In this document: positions 15,685-24,369 of the stretch, piece after piece
Layout: the number at the start of each line of letters is the position of its first letter
How positions within the stretch are numbered: position 1 is the first letter of the stretch
DNA from: an uncultured Clostridia bacterium
Lineage (GTDB): Bacteria; Bacillota; Clostridia; Oscillospirales; Acutalibacteraceae
Length of the DNA stretch: 34,110 nt
Assembly (NCBI GenBank): GCA_937884975.1
Contig: CAKZZS010000021.1
Location: forward strand, 1-34,110
Direction of reading: 5' to 3'
Program-made: the position numbers and the translations under genes
The notes under the pieces: generated by a model
The model's database searches: none
The model's input: only the letters and a program-made list of their open reading frames with translations
What the model was told of the DNA's origin: nothing

Positions 15685-15953
15685 TTTGCAATTACATCAC
15701 AAATGCTTTGAAGGAACTAATTGTTATTTAAGATTCGGCAAAGAGAGCCGTCGGTCGGTGTAAGACGGTGTGAAAGAATAACAAGTCTCATTCCGGAGCA
15801 GAATCGCCCAAAAAAAGTAAGCGATTACGGCTTGCCCCGTTACCATGGCAGGAGGTTTGTTTGAACCTCGCAGAGTGGGTTTTGTTTTCAGAACCAAACA
15901 GGGTGGTACCACGGTATTTCCGTCCCTGAGGCATTTCGCCTCGGGGACTTTTT
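15685..15953 (+). promoter_or_regulatory. T-box riboswitch, Leu specifier (CTC)
   Basis: The T-box sequence AGGGTGGTACCACGG is at 15900-15914. A terminator stem (arms 15922-15932 and 15938-15948, loop ATTTC) is followed by TTTTT (15949-15953). Stem I shows the usual distal AGAGAGCCGTCGG...AGACGGTG. Immediately before the conserved-type ATTCCGGAGC stands CTC (15787-15789), the specifier position by analogy with the glyQS T-box (GGC before AUUCUUGAGC). CTC calls for leucine tRNA. Uncharged tRNA-Leu would allow read-through into the LeuA-like, synthetase and amidohydrolase genes. Confidence 0.88.
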
Positions 15954-15991
15954 ATTTAATAATTTTACTTTTAAGGAAGGAAGTAACACTT

Positions 15992-17368
15992 ATGAAAAAC
16001 ATCGGAATTGCAGACACGACTCTTTGCCGTGAAAACAACAGCTTCTCCTTTAAGGAGAAAATCGAAATTGCGCGTCAGCTCGAAAAGCTCGGGGTTGACG
16101 TTATTGAGCTGCCTGAAATCGAAAACAGCAAAACCGATGTGCTATTGGCGCGCACTGTATCTTCCTTTGTAAAAAACAGTGTTCTTTCCGTTGCGGCAGG
16201 CAAGACGGATGAAAGCATTTCACTCGCCGCCGAGGCTCTTTCAAACGCATCAAATGCAACAATAAGAATTGAATTGCCCGTTTCACCCGTGGGAATGGAA
16301 TATACATGTCACAAAAAGGCTCCGAAGATGCTTGAGTGGATTTCTCACGCAGTTTCCGAAGCTAAAAAATATGTTTCATCCGTTGAATTCTGCGCCCTCG
16401 ACGCAACAAGAGCGGAAGCCGATTTCCTTTATTCGGCAATTGAAAACGCCTTAAATGCTGGCGCAGGTATAATCACCCTTTGCGACAGCGCAGGCTCAAT
16501 GCTTCCGGATGACTTTGCGGCATTTGTCGGTAAAATAAGCGAAAAAACTAATGCGAAGCTCTATGTCGGCTGCACAAACAAAAACGGACTTGCGGAGGCT
16601 GAAAGCGTGCTTGCCGTAAGGAACGGCGCTTCGGGCGTAAAGACCGCTGTCGGCGGTGAAACAGCCTCGCTTGAAACCTTTGCAACAATTATTAAAAACT
16701 GCGGCGAAAGCTATTCGTTAAAAACAAACGTAAGCTACACAGAGCTTAACAGAATTGTTAAGCAGATTAACCGCATTACGGACAGCTCAAAAAATGACAA
16801 GGCAGTTGTAAATGTTGAAGAAAGCATTAAGGCGATAAGACTTGACAAAAACGACTCCCAGCAGGCGGTTATTTCCGAGGTCAAAAAGCTCGGCTACGAC
16901 CTTTCCGAGGAGGACTGCGCAAAGGTATACGAGGAGTTTTTGAGAGTTGCTTCAAAAAAGAACGTCGGCGCAAAGGAGCTTGACGCAATAGTTGCTTCAG
17001 CGGCGCTTCAGGTTCCTGCAACCTACAAGCTCAAAAGCTACGTCATAAATAACGGTAATATCATCACCGCAAGCGCTAATATCACTCTTGAAAAGGACGG
17101 AAAAACGCTTGAGGGAATTGAAATCGGCGACGGTCCCATCGACGCTTCATTCATCGCAATTGATAAAATTATCGGCTGCCGCTATGAGCTTGACGATTTT
17201 CAGATTCAGGCGGTTACCGAGGGCACTGAAGCTATGGGCTCGGCGGTTGTAAAGCTTCGTGCAAACGGCAAGGTCTATTCGGGCAACGGTATTTCAACCG
17301 ATATTATCGGCGCGTCCATTCGCGCATATCTTAACGCAATAAACAAAATCGTTTATGAGGAGGCGTAA
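15992..17368 (+). CDS. LeuA-like protein lacking catalytic residues (pseudo-isopropylmalate synthase)
   Basis: About 458 residues. It has a DRE-TIM-like barrel (about 1-270), a linker and a well-kept LeuA regulatory domain (about 340-458; GIEIGDGPIDASFIAIDKI, TDIIGASIRAYLNAINKI). The catalytic signature is lost: family DTTLRDGEQ reads DTTLCRENN, the metal-binding HxHxD region (LSVHCHNDLGLA type) reads LYVGCTNKNGLA, the FSPEDA.R site reads FCALDATR, and the glycine/asparagine-rich NGIGERAGN loop is replaced by AVGGETASLE. The start is the ATG at 15992 behind AAGGAAGG; an upstream in-frame ATG lies inside the T-box. It may be a leucine-binding regulatory protein. True condensation activity seems unlikely. 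Confidence 0.82.
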   Translation: MKNIGIADTTLCRENNSFSFKEKIEIARQLEKLGVDVIELPEIENSKTDVLLARTVSSFVKNSVLSVAAGKTDESISLAAEALSNASNATIRIELPVSPVGMEYTCHKKAPKMLEWISHAVSEAKKYVSSVEFCALDATRAEADFLYSAIENALNAGAGIITLCDSAGSMLPDDFAAFVGKISEKTNAKLYVGCTNKNGLAEAESVLAVRNGASGVKTAVGGETASLETFATIIKNCGESYSLKTNVSYTELNRIVKQINRITDSSKNDKAVVNVEESIKAIRLDKNDSQQAVISEVKKLGYDLSEEDCAKVYEEFLRVASKKNVGAKELDAIVASAALQVPATYKLKSYVINNGNIITASANITLEKDGKTLEGIEIGDGPIDASFIAIDKIIGCRYELDDFQIQAVTEGTEAMGSAVVKLRANGKVYSGNGISTDIIGASIRAYLNAINKIVYEEA

Positions 17369-17370
17369 AA

Positions 17371-19896
17371 ATGAATCTTTCATTCTCCACAAAGGGTTGG
17401 CATGACAGCTCGTTTGAGGATTTCTGCCTTGTGGCTGAGGATCTCGGCTTCAAGGGAATTGAACTGCACAATATTCACAACCGCCTCTTTACGGATAAGA
17501 ACGGCGCATTTCACGATTACACCGCGGCGGCAACTCTTCGCAAGCTTTTTGAAAAGAAGCTTCAGTTGACGTGCATTGACACGATTTGTGACCTTTCTGA
17601 TATAAAAAACGAAGAAGCTACTCTTGAAGAAATTGAAAAGTGCATTGAAATTGCAAAGAATCTTCATATTCCCTATGTACGCCTTCGCGCTGAAGCCGAA
17701 GAAAGAACGGACGAGGCGTTTTCGTTCGTTTCCCGTGTTCTTGAAAAGGCGGTAAAAATTGCCGAAGGCAACGGCGTTGTACTGCTTCTTGAAACTAAAG
17801 GCATGTTTGCCGACACGGCAGTTTTGCGCGACATACTTGAAAATTTTGCAAGCGATTTTCTTGCGGCCCTCTGGAACGTGAGCGAGGCTTATAAACAGGT
17901 CGGCGAAGAGCCGAAGGATATTATCAAAAACCTCGGCGCATATGTAAAACACGTCCACATAAGCGATGTGAGAAAAACCGAAAGCGGCTTTGAATACTGC
18001 CTTATAGGCGAGGGCGAGCTGCCTATGAACGAGGTTATGAAGGCGCTTCGTTCGGTAAATTTTGACGGCTTTGTTTCTCTTGTCTGGGACCCGCAGTGGT
18101 TCCCCGAAATTGACGATATGGAAATTATCTTCTCCCACTTTGTCAACTTTATGAAACAGTTCGGCGACACGTCAAAAAATGAAAAAACCCTTTATTACAA
18201 TAACGCTCATACGGGCAAATTTGTCTGGAAAAAGGACTTGCTTATTGAAAAGACCTTTTCCGAGGTGCTTGACAGAATGGTTGAGGATTTCCCCGACCAG
18301 TACGCCTTTAAATACACCACTCTTGACTACACAAGGACCTATTCGCAGTTCCGCGATGACGTCGACGAATTCGCAAGAGTTCTTCTTGCCATGGGCGTAA
18401 AACAGGGCTCTCATGTCGCAATATGGGCATCAAATGTTCCCCAGTGGTTTATTACCTTCTGGGCGACTGTAAAGCTCGGCGCGGTTCTTGTAACCGTCAA
18501 CACTGCTTACAAGATTCACGAGGTTGAATATCTTTTAAAGCAGTCCGACACCCACACCCTTGTCATTACCGAGGGCGCAAAGGACACGAAATACGGCGAA
18601 ATAATTGCACAGCTTTGTCCAGAGCTTGAAAGCACAAGGCCCGGCTCTCCCCTGCACAGCAAGAAACTTCCGTTTTTAAGAAATGTCATCACGGTCGGTT
18701 TCAGGCAGAAGGGCTGCCTTGAATGGAACGAGGCGCTCGAAAGAGCAAGTGAAGTCAATAAGGAAGAGGTATACAGAATCGCCTCTCTCGTAAAGCCCGA
18801 CGATGTTTGCAATATGCAGTACACCTCAGGCACAACGGGTTTCCCAAAAGGCGTAATGCTGACGCACTACAACATAGTCAATAACGGCAAATGTATCGGC
18901 GACAGAATGGACCTGTCCACCGCGGACAGAATGATGATTCAGGTGCCTATGTTCCACTGCTTCGGAATGGTGCTTGCCATGACCTCAACAATGACTCACG
19001 GCGGAACGCTTCTGCCCATGCCGTACTTTTCACCGAAACCGTCGCTTGCGTGCATTCACAACGAGCATATCACGGCTTTCCACGGCGTCCCGACAATGTT
19101 TATTGCAATGCTTGAGCACCCCGATTTCCCGAAAACCGATTTTTCATATATGAGAACCGGCATTATGGCAGGAAGTCCCTGCCCGATTTCGGCGATGAAG
19201 GACGTTGTCGAAAAAATGAATATGCGTGAAATTACAATAGTTTACGGTCAGACCGAGGCTTCCCCGGGCTGCACAATGAGCTCTACGGACGATTCGTTAG
19301 AGGTCCGTGTTTCAACAGTCGGCAGGGCAATGCCCGAAATCGAATGTAAAATCGTTGACCCCGAAACGGGCGAAGACTGCCCCGACGAGGTTACGGGTGA
19401 ATTTGTTGCGCGCGGCTATAACATTATGAAGGGATATTACAAAATGCCCGAGGCAACCGCCGCCGCAATTGACAAGGACGGCTGGCTTCACACGGGCGAC
19501 CTTGCGTGCAGAACCAAAGAAGGTAACTATAAAATCACAGGTCGTCTTAAGGATATGATTATACGCGGCGGCGAGAACATTTACCCGAAGGAAATTGAGG
19601 AATTTATTTACACAAATCCCAAGGTCAGCGATGTTCAGGTTATCGGCGTTCCCGACGAGCAGTACGGTGAGGAAATTATGGCTTGCGTAATCCTCAAAGA
19701 GGGCGAAACCATGACCGAACAGGAAATGAAGGACTTTGTCGCAAAAAGCATGGCGCGTCATAAGGTTCCGAGATATGTTGATTTCGTTAAGGAATTCCCG
19801 ATGAACGCAGCCGGCAAGATTCTTAAGTATCAGATGCGCAAGGACGCAGTCGAAAAATTAGGCTTGCAGAAAGCGGATAGCGTGGTGACGGCGTAA
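17371..19896 (+). CDS. TIM-barrel/AMP-forming acyl-CoA synthetase fusion
   Basis: An 841-residue two-domain protein. Residues about 1-265 form a xylose-isomerase-like (AP endonuclease 2) TIM barrel. Some of its metal ligands are kept (LLLETKG, VKHVHISD) but the usual D-x-x-H site reads LWNVSEAY. Residues about 280-841 form an AMP-forming acyl-CoA synthetase: A3 motif YTSGTTGFPKG (near 482-493), VYGQTEAS, TGDLACR, GRLKDMIIRGGENIYPKEIE, and catalytic Lys816 in AAGKILK. It starts 2 bases after the LeuA-like stop. Under a Leu T-box, isovalerate is the natural candidate substrate; that is inference. The fusion is continuous, with no frameshift. Confidence 0.85.
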   Translation: MNLSFSTKGWHDSSFEDFCLVAEDLGFKGIELHNIHNRLFTDKNGAFHDYTAAATLRKLFEKKLQLTCIDTICDLSDIKNEEATLEEIEKCIEIAKNLHIPYVRLRAEAEERTDEAFSFVSRVLEKAVKIAEGNGVVLLLETKGMFADTAVLRDILENFASDFLAALWNVSEAYKQVGEEPKDIIKNLGAYVKHVHISDVRKTESGFEYCLIGEGELPMNEVMKALRSVNFDGFVSLVWDPQWFPEIDDMEIIFSHFVNFMKQFGDTSKNEKTLYYNNAHTGKFVWKKDLLIEKTFSEVLDRMVEDFPDQYAFKYTTLDYTRTYSQFRDDVDEFARVLLAMGVKQGSHVAIWASNVPQWFITFWATVKLGAVLVTVNTAYKIHEVEYLLKQSDTHTLVITEGAKDTKYGEIIAQLCPELESTRPGSPLHSKKLPFLRNVITVGFRQKGCLEWNEALERASEVNKEEVYRIASLVKPDDVCNMQYTSGTTGFPKGVMLTHYNIVNNGKCIGDRMDLSTADRMMIQVPMFHCFGMVLAMTSTMTHGGTLLPMPYFSPKPSLACIHNEHITAFHGVPTMFIAMLEHPDFPKTDFSYMRTGIMAGSPCPISAMKDVVEKMNMREITIVYGQTEASPGCTMSSTDDSLEVRVSTVGRAMPEIECKIVDPETGEDCPDEVTGEFVARGYNIMKGYYKMPEATAAAIDKDGWLHTGDLACRTKEGNYKITGRLKDMIIRGGENIYPKEIEEFIYTNPKVSDVQVIGVPDEQYGEEIMACVILKEGETMTEQEMKDFVAKSMARHKVPRYVDFVKEFPMNAAGKILKYQMRKDAVEKLGLQKADSVVTA

Positions 19897-20708
19897 TGGT
19901 TGAAAATAAGTTCAATGTAATAGACGCTCACTGCCACGTTTATCCCGATAAAATTGCCCAAAAGGCTGCTGGCGCTACCGACCGTTTTTATAATGTTCAC
20001 GGCTTTGGCGACGGCACGGTTTCAATGCTGATGTGCGAGGGCAAAAAGGCAGGAATTGACCGTTTTATTGTTCAGTCAGTTGCGACCACTCCGAAACAGG
20101 TTTCGTCCATAAACCGATTTATTGCTTCCGAAGTCGAAAAGAGCGAGGGCGTTTTAATCGGTCTTGGCACGCTTCATCCGGACAGTGAGGATATGGCGCG
20201 AGATGTTGAAGAAATTATTTCTTTAGGTCTTCACGGAGTAAAGCTTCATCCCGATATTCAGGGCTTTAAAATTGACGATTACCGCTGTCTGAAAATCTAT
20301 GAGCTTTGTGAAAAGCATCATTTACCGATACTAATGCACACTGGCGACAGCCGTTATGACAACTCAAACCCGAACAGGCTCATACCCATACTTGAAATAT
20401 ACACCGATTTAATTATTATCGGCGCGCATTTCGGCGGTTGGTCCATCTGGGAGGAGGCGTCGAAGCTTCTTAACGGCATACCGAATTTATATGTCGACTG
20501 TTCGTCAAGCTTTGCATGGCTGCCCGATGACGAAGTGGTAAAAGAAATAATTGCCCGTTACGGAACGGACAGGGTGCTTTTCGGCACGGATTACCCGATG
20601 TGGTCGCCGAAAACGGAAATTGACAGATTTCTGTCCCTTGATTTATCGGACGACGACAAGAAAAAAATCCTCTCCGAAAACGCGATAAAAGTATTTAATA
20701 TCAAATAA
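19896..20708 (+). CDS. Amidohydrolase family 2 (ACMSD-like) metal enzyme
   Basis: A 270-residue TIM-barrel amidohydrolase. The metal-binding motif is DAHCHVYP near residue 9. The other expected sites are present: GVKLHPDIQGF, LMHTGDSR, IIGAHFGGW and a C-terminal LFGTDYPMWSP with the conserved Asp. Family members decarboxylate or hydrolyse varied carboxylic acids, so the substrate is unknown. The ATG overlaps the upstream stop (TAATG), so it is the third gene of the Leu T-box operon. It could supply or modify the acid that the synthetase uses. A strong terminator follows. Confidence 0.8.
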   Translation: MVENKFNVIDAHCHVYPDKIAQKAAGATDRFYNVHGFGDGTVSMLMCEGKKAGIDRFIVQSVATTPKQVSSINRFIASEVEKSEGVLIGLGTLHPDSEDMARDVEEIISLGLHGVKLHPDIQGFKIDDYRCLKIYELCEKHHLPILMHTGDSRYDNSNPNRLIPILEIYTDLIIIGAHFGGWSIWEEASKLLNGIPNLYVDCSSSFAWLPDDEVVKEIIARYGTDRVLFGTDYPMWSPKTEIDRFLSLDLSDDDKKKILSENAIKVFNIK

Positions 20709-20710
20709 AC

Positions 20711-20739
20711 AAATCCCCGAACAGCTTGTTCGGGGATTT
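20711..20739. terminator. Bidirectional terminator between convergent genes
   Basis: A perfect 13-bp stem (AAATCCCCGAACA / TGTTCGGGGATTT) with a GCT loop ends the Leu operon. The A-rich side serves as the T-run for the minus-strand SDR gene that converges here. Confidence 0.88.
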
Positions 20740-20744
20740 TCATA

Positions 20745-21536
20745 TTATTCCATATTTTTAAGCTTTTCTTTAAATCTTTCAAGCTTTCTTTTTTCAAGAT
20801 ACCAGTAGAATGTCCGCACGGGCGGACAAACGCCCATAAGCACCTTTGAAACGGCAAAAAGAAAGCACGGTGACACTGTCTTTTTACCCTTTTCAATACC
20901 TTTTACCATTTTCCTTGCAACAATGTCGGGTTGCTGAACGGGAAACGGCTTTTCAAATTCAACGGAGTTAGCAACCTTGAAGAAATTTGTATTTGTCGCA
21001 ACGGGATAAAGGCAGGTAAGCGTCACATTTTTCGGCATTTCAAGTCTTATGCCCTGCTGGAAGCCGTGAAGCGCAAACTTCGTTGCGCTGTAGACCGCAA
21101 AGCCCGGCATTGCCATCTGACCTATTGCGCTGACGGTAAAAGCGAGCTTGCCGTCCCTGCCGTCAAGATGCTCAAGGTATTTCGAATATGTATAGATGGG
21201 CGAAAGCGTGTTCGTATCAAACATAACCTTTACCCTGTCCCAGTCCGTATAGTTAAACTCCTCATAATACGGAAAGCCTGCGTTGCAATAGAAAATATCA
21301 ATTTTCTCTCCGCCGAAAACCTCATTCGCCTTTTCAAAAATCTTATCGACAGCTTCCTTTGAACCGACGTCCGCATTAAAGGCTACTACGTTATCCGAGA
21401 AATCCTTAAGCTTTTCTTCTGCCGTACGGGCAACCGCGAGTATCTTATTCCCCTCGCCGTTTTTGAGAATTTTGAGCGTTTCGAGCCCTATGCCGCTGGA
21501 CGCGCCTGTAAGGACGATATTCTTATTTGTAATCAT
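20745..21536 (-). CDS. Short-chain dehydrogenase/reductase
   Basis: A 263-residue classical SDR. The cofactor motif is TGASSGIG (residues 10-17), followed by a CNAG motif, a catalytic Ser in FTVSAIGQ and YSATK with the catalytic Tyr and Lys. The C-terminus is basic and helical (FYWYLEKRKLERFKEKLKN), which may favour membrane contact. It is the last gene of a minus-strand set with the metallophosphoesterase (13 bases upstream) and the sialidase-like gene. The substrate is unknown. Confidence 0.85.
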   Translation of the reverse strand: MITNKNIVLTGASSGIGLETLKILKNGEGNKILAVARTAEEKLKDFSDNVVAFNADVGSKEAVDKIFEKANEVFGGEKIDIFYCNAGFPYYEEFNYTDWDRVKVMFDTNTLSPIYTYSKYLEHLDGRDGKLAFTVSAIGQMAMPGFAVYSATKFALHGFQQGIRLEMPKNVTLTCLYPVATNTNFFKVANSVEFEKPFPVQQPDIVARKMVKGIEKGKKTVSPCFLFAVSKVLMGVCPPVRTFYWYLEKRKLERFKEKLKNME

Positions 21537-21549
21537 ATAAAACCGCCCC

Positions 21550-22878
21550 TTATTTAAGACTTACCGTTGCGTCGTTATCCGACCAGCCCTTATTATTGCC
21601 TATGGTATTTAAAAGCATATCCGAAAGGTCCGGTGTAATACCGTCCTTTGTAAGCTTTTTCTCAACCTTTCTTATAACAGGGCCGAAGCGTTTAAGCACA
21701 CGGGATACCGCGTCGTAAACAGGCGTGCCCTCTGTATACGGTTGGTCGCCGGTAAAAACATCTCTTGCAAGGTCTCCTATAAGGGACGAAAACTTCTTTT
21801 CTTTCAGGCTCTTATCAACCTTTATTAAAAGCATTCTTCCGAGCTGACCGACGGTTTTATTATTGACAAGGTTTTTCGCAAAATTTTTACCCATTTTTGC
21901 AATTCCGCTTCCGCCGTTCAACGCCCTGTTCACACGGTTGACCGACGACTCCTCGGCGCGCATATCGAAAAATCTTTGAGTTGAAATGCCGTTCGTGTTC
22001 TCCCTGAATTCGGGAACGGAGAGCGTTTCAACTTTTACCGTTTCTTCATTTTCAAGAGTAATTTTTCTGTATTTTGCAGGACTTCCGACAAGGCAGGAGG
22101 TGCATATATCAACAAACTTATTCCCCTTTTCGGAATAGAATTCGTTAATTGACTGAATATGCATATGTCCCGTCAGCGCAAGATTAACACCATTGTCTGC
22201 AAGGAAGGAAGCCACCTGACGCCAGTTCCTGACATGAGCGTCGTTTATCAAATCAAAAACGGGAACAGACGGAATAATCGGGTAATGACAAATGGCAAAA
22301 ATAAAGCAGTTATCAGCCTTTGCCTTATCTATCTGTTCCTTTTCCCAGTCCTGTAAGCGGGAGTCAATTTGACCCTTCAGGTCACCCGTGCTGTCGCAGT
22401 TAAAGGCGAGCATTCTCACGCCCTCGCTCACCTCGACAACGTAGGAGAGAGTCTGTCTGTCAATGCTCAACGCCTGACTGTAGCCGAAATCGTGATAAAG
22501 CTCAAAAAGCTCGTCAAGCGTAGTTCCCTCAACGGGAACAAAGTCTTTGCCGTTATACCCTCTCGGGTGGTCGTTATAATCGTGACCGGCAGTGATGACA
22601 AAAACCTTTTTGCCCTCGTCCTTCAGCTTTTGAAGCTCCTTTACAAAGGACTTGTGGCTTTCCTTTTCGCCGTCCTTTGAAAGGTCGCCGGGAATAATTA
22701 CAGTGTCAATTTCACTGTCCTCGGCTATTTTCTTAAAGGTCGCCTTGACTATTTCACTGCTTTCTCTAAGGCAGTACATTTCGTTTTTCATGTAGTCCTC
22801 ATACGCTTCACCCGAGCAGCCGAGACTCGGCTCGAAATAATGCGTATCCGTAACCAGATAAAACTTAAACGGTTTCAT
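21550..22878 (-). CDS. Calcineurin-like metallophosphoesterase
   Basis: A 442-residue metallophosphoesterase. The metal-ligand motifs are YLVTDTHYF (D-x-H), IIPGDLSKDG (GD), ITAGHDYND (where the family has GNHD), CHYPIIPS and LTGHMHI (GHxH). The C-terminal 130 residues are helical and not recognised. No signal peptide is seen, so it may be cytoplasmic. The substrate is not evident. The start is one base from the stop of the sialidase-like gene, indicating one transcript. Confidence 0.82.
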   Translation of the reverse strand: MKPFKFYLVTDTHYFEPSLGCSGEAYEDYMKNEMYCLRESSEIVKATFKKIAEDSEIDTVIIPGDLSKDGEKESHKSFVKELQKLKDEGKKVFVITAGHDYNDHPRGYNGKDFVPVEGTTLDELFELYHDFGYSQALSIDRQTLSYVVEVSEGVRMLAFNCDSTGDLKGQIDSRLQDWEKEQIDKAKADNCFIFAICHYPIIPSVPVFDLINDAHVRNWRQVASFLADNGVNLALTGHMHIQSINEFYSEKGNKFVDICTSCLVGSPAKYRKITLENEETVKVETLSVPEFRENTNGISTQRFFDMRAEESSVNRVNRALNGGSGIAKMGKNFAKNLVNNKTVGQLGRMLLIKVDKSLKEKKFSSLIGDLARDVFTGDQPYTEGTPVYDAVSRVLKRFGPVIRKVEKKLTKDGITPDLSDMLLNTIGNNKGWSDNDATVSLK

Positions 22879-22879
22879 A

Positions 22880-24250
22880 TTATTCCCCTTTCAGTTCTTT
22901 GATCATTTCTTCAATATCAGCCGGTTTAATTCGCTTTGAGCAGATATACGTCTTATATTTTCCGTCAGAAGTCTTTTCGTCGGGGCTGAATTTTCCGTAA
23001 GTTGAGGTTACAATTGTTCCGTCGGGAAGCACGACGTTTCCGCAGTAACCCGTATCTGCATTCGCAATATACTCCGGCGCGGTCTGGTCGTCATTATAAA
23101 TATGGGCAAGCTTTATGCGGCAAATGCCTTCGCTGCCCTGCCTTAAATCCTCAAACGAGCCGACCCAGGCTACCCAGCCCTCGCTGACCCAGTCTTTGCC
23201 GCTGCCTGCAATTGCGTTTTTACCGCGGTTAATTGAGCGGAAGGTAATAAACAGCTTCGTTCCGACCCATTCCGCCTTATGCCTCTCTCCGTTTAACGCG
23301 GAGGGAACCTCCCTCGGTTCGGACCACGTCACGCCCTCATCGGTTGAAAAGGATACAAGAGAATTCATTTTTTTCGAATTACTTCTCGCAAGCAGAGCGA
23401 GCGTTCCGCCGTTGCCCCTTACGCTTCTTATGACCTCAACCTCGCACATCTTTGCCTTTTTTTCTATTTTTCTGTACTGTGAAAAATATTTTTCGGGCTT
23501 GCTCCACTGCATATTTCCGTTTTCGTCAAAGGTGAGAATAGTCTTATAATTATAGAAATCGGAGTCGTGGAAAAGTCCCATCCATTTGTCAACGAATTCG
23601 CCGTTCTCCTTAAGCTGGGTAAGGCTCGACATAGCAACTATCGGCACAACGGAATACTCGGATTTTTTATCATAAAAAAGTTCAAATTCACTCCAGGTCT
23701 TTCCCTCGTCCGTTGAAAGAGAGCAGTTAAAGCCGCCCGGAGTACTCATTCCGGGCCATTTCGGATTTGCGGAAATGAGTATTAGCTTATCGGGCGTTTT
23801 ACCGTCGGTAAAGGTAAGGCGGTAAACGGTTGGCGTTTCAAGTGAATCTTCCCAGCTTTTCGGCGTGTTTTCAAGGGATTTGTCCCACGTTTTTCCGCCG
23901 TCGGAGCTTATTTTTGTCCTTATCGCGCCCTTGCCGTGTCCCTCGGGATAAAAGGTAAGAATATCGCCGTTTTTCAGAAGAACGCTGTCGGGATGAGCAA
24001 GATAATCAGCCGTGTCGTCCACCACGGAAAGCTCATAGAGATAGTCGTATTTTTCATCGGTTCCCTGCGGCTTGACGCTAAGGTCGATTTCGGGAACGGT
24101 ATAATCCTCACACTCTGTCTCGGTCTGCGTTTTTTCCTTTTTTTCGGTTTTGCGCGACGGGTTGTAAACAACATACGCGCTCACAAAGCCGACCGCCGCC
24201 GCAAGCACAAGCAAAGCAGCCGCAAGAACGATTTTTTTACCTGTAGACAT
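22880..24250 (-). CDS. Membrane-anchored sialidase-like protein (BNR/Asp-box)
   Basis: A 456-residue protein. The N-terminus (KKIVLAAALLVLAAAVGFVSAYVVY) is a signal-anchor or signal peptide, so it should be outside the membrane. A charged linker (about 33-45) leads to a six-bladed propeller-like body with three Asp-boxes: SSDGGKTW, STDEGKTW and STDEGVTW. That fits the sialidase/exo-alpha-sialidase superfamily. I do not see a clear N-terminal F/YRIP arginine motif, so true sialidase activity is uncertain. It leads the minus-strand operon and its promoter lies back-to-back with the Ile T-box promoter. Confidence 0.8.
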   Translation of the reverse strand: MSTGKKIVLAAALLVLAAAVGFVSAYVVYNPSRKTEKKEKTQTETECEDYTVPEIDLSVKPQGTDEKYDYLYELSVVDDTADYLAHPDSVLLKNGDILTFYPEGHGKGAIRTKISSDGGKTWDKSLENTPKSWEDSLETPTVYRLTFTDGKTPDKLILISANPKWPGMSTPGGFNCSLSTDEGKTWSEFELFYDKKSEYSVVPIVAMSSLTQLKENGEFVDKWMGLFHDSDFYNYKTILTFDENGNMQWSKPEKYFSQYRKIEKKAKMCEVEVIRSVRGNGGTLALLARSNSKKMNSLVSFSTDEGVTWSEPREVPSALNGERHKAEWVGTKLFITFRSINRGKNAIAGSGKDWVSEGWVAWVGSFEDLRQGSEGICRIKLAHIYNDDQTAPEYIANADTGYCGNVVLPDGTIVTSTYGKFSPDEKTSDGKYKTYICSKRIKPADIEEMIKELKGE

Positions 24251-24284
24251 AACACCGCCTCCGTATATATTTCAGTATATATTT

Positions 24285-24313
24285 ATAGTATCATACCGTA
24301 GGTAAAAGTTCAA
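24285..24313 (-). promoter_or_regulatory. Minus-strand promoter of the sialidase operon
   Basis: Read on the minus strand: TTGAAC (24313-24308), a 17-base spacer and TACTAT (24290-24285). GGAGGCGG lies before the ATG. It is divergent from the Ile T-box promoter that starts at 24338. Confidence 0.65.
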
Positions 24314-24337
24314 CAAAAAAGAATTTTGAAAAATTTC

Positions 24338-24366
24338 TTGACAAATCGAGTTTGCGGTGTTAATAT
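24338..24366 (+). promoter_or_regulatory. Promoter of the Ile T-box leader
   Basis: TTGACA (24338-24343) and TAATAT (24361-24366) with a 17-base spacer, directly upstream of the second T-box leader. Confidence 0.82.
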
Positions 24367-24369
24367 GTT

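Noticed and set aside
15845..15991. Upstream in-frame extension of the LeuA-like gene by 49 residues
   Set aside because: It runs through the T-box antiterminator and terminator, encodes no LeuA-like sequence, and a good ribosome binding site precedes the ATG at 15992.
15992..17368. Homocitrate or citramalate synthase as the function
   Set aside because: All DRE-TIM condensing enzymes need the Arg-Asp and HxH residues that are missing here.
17380..18138. 252-residue minus-strand open frame opposite the TIM-barrel domain
   Set aside because: It mirrors a well-supported plus-strand gene; its composition follows from codon bias and it has no recognisable domain.
22880..24250. Sialidase-like operon as part of the branched-chain system
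   Set aside because: It is on the opposite strand with its own promoter and no shared regulation or chemistry; it seems a neighbour only.
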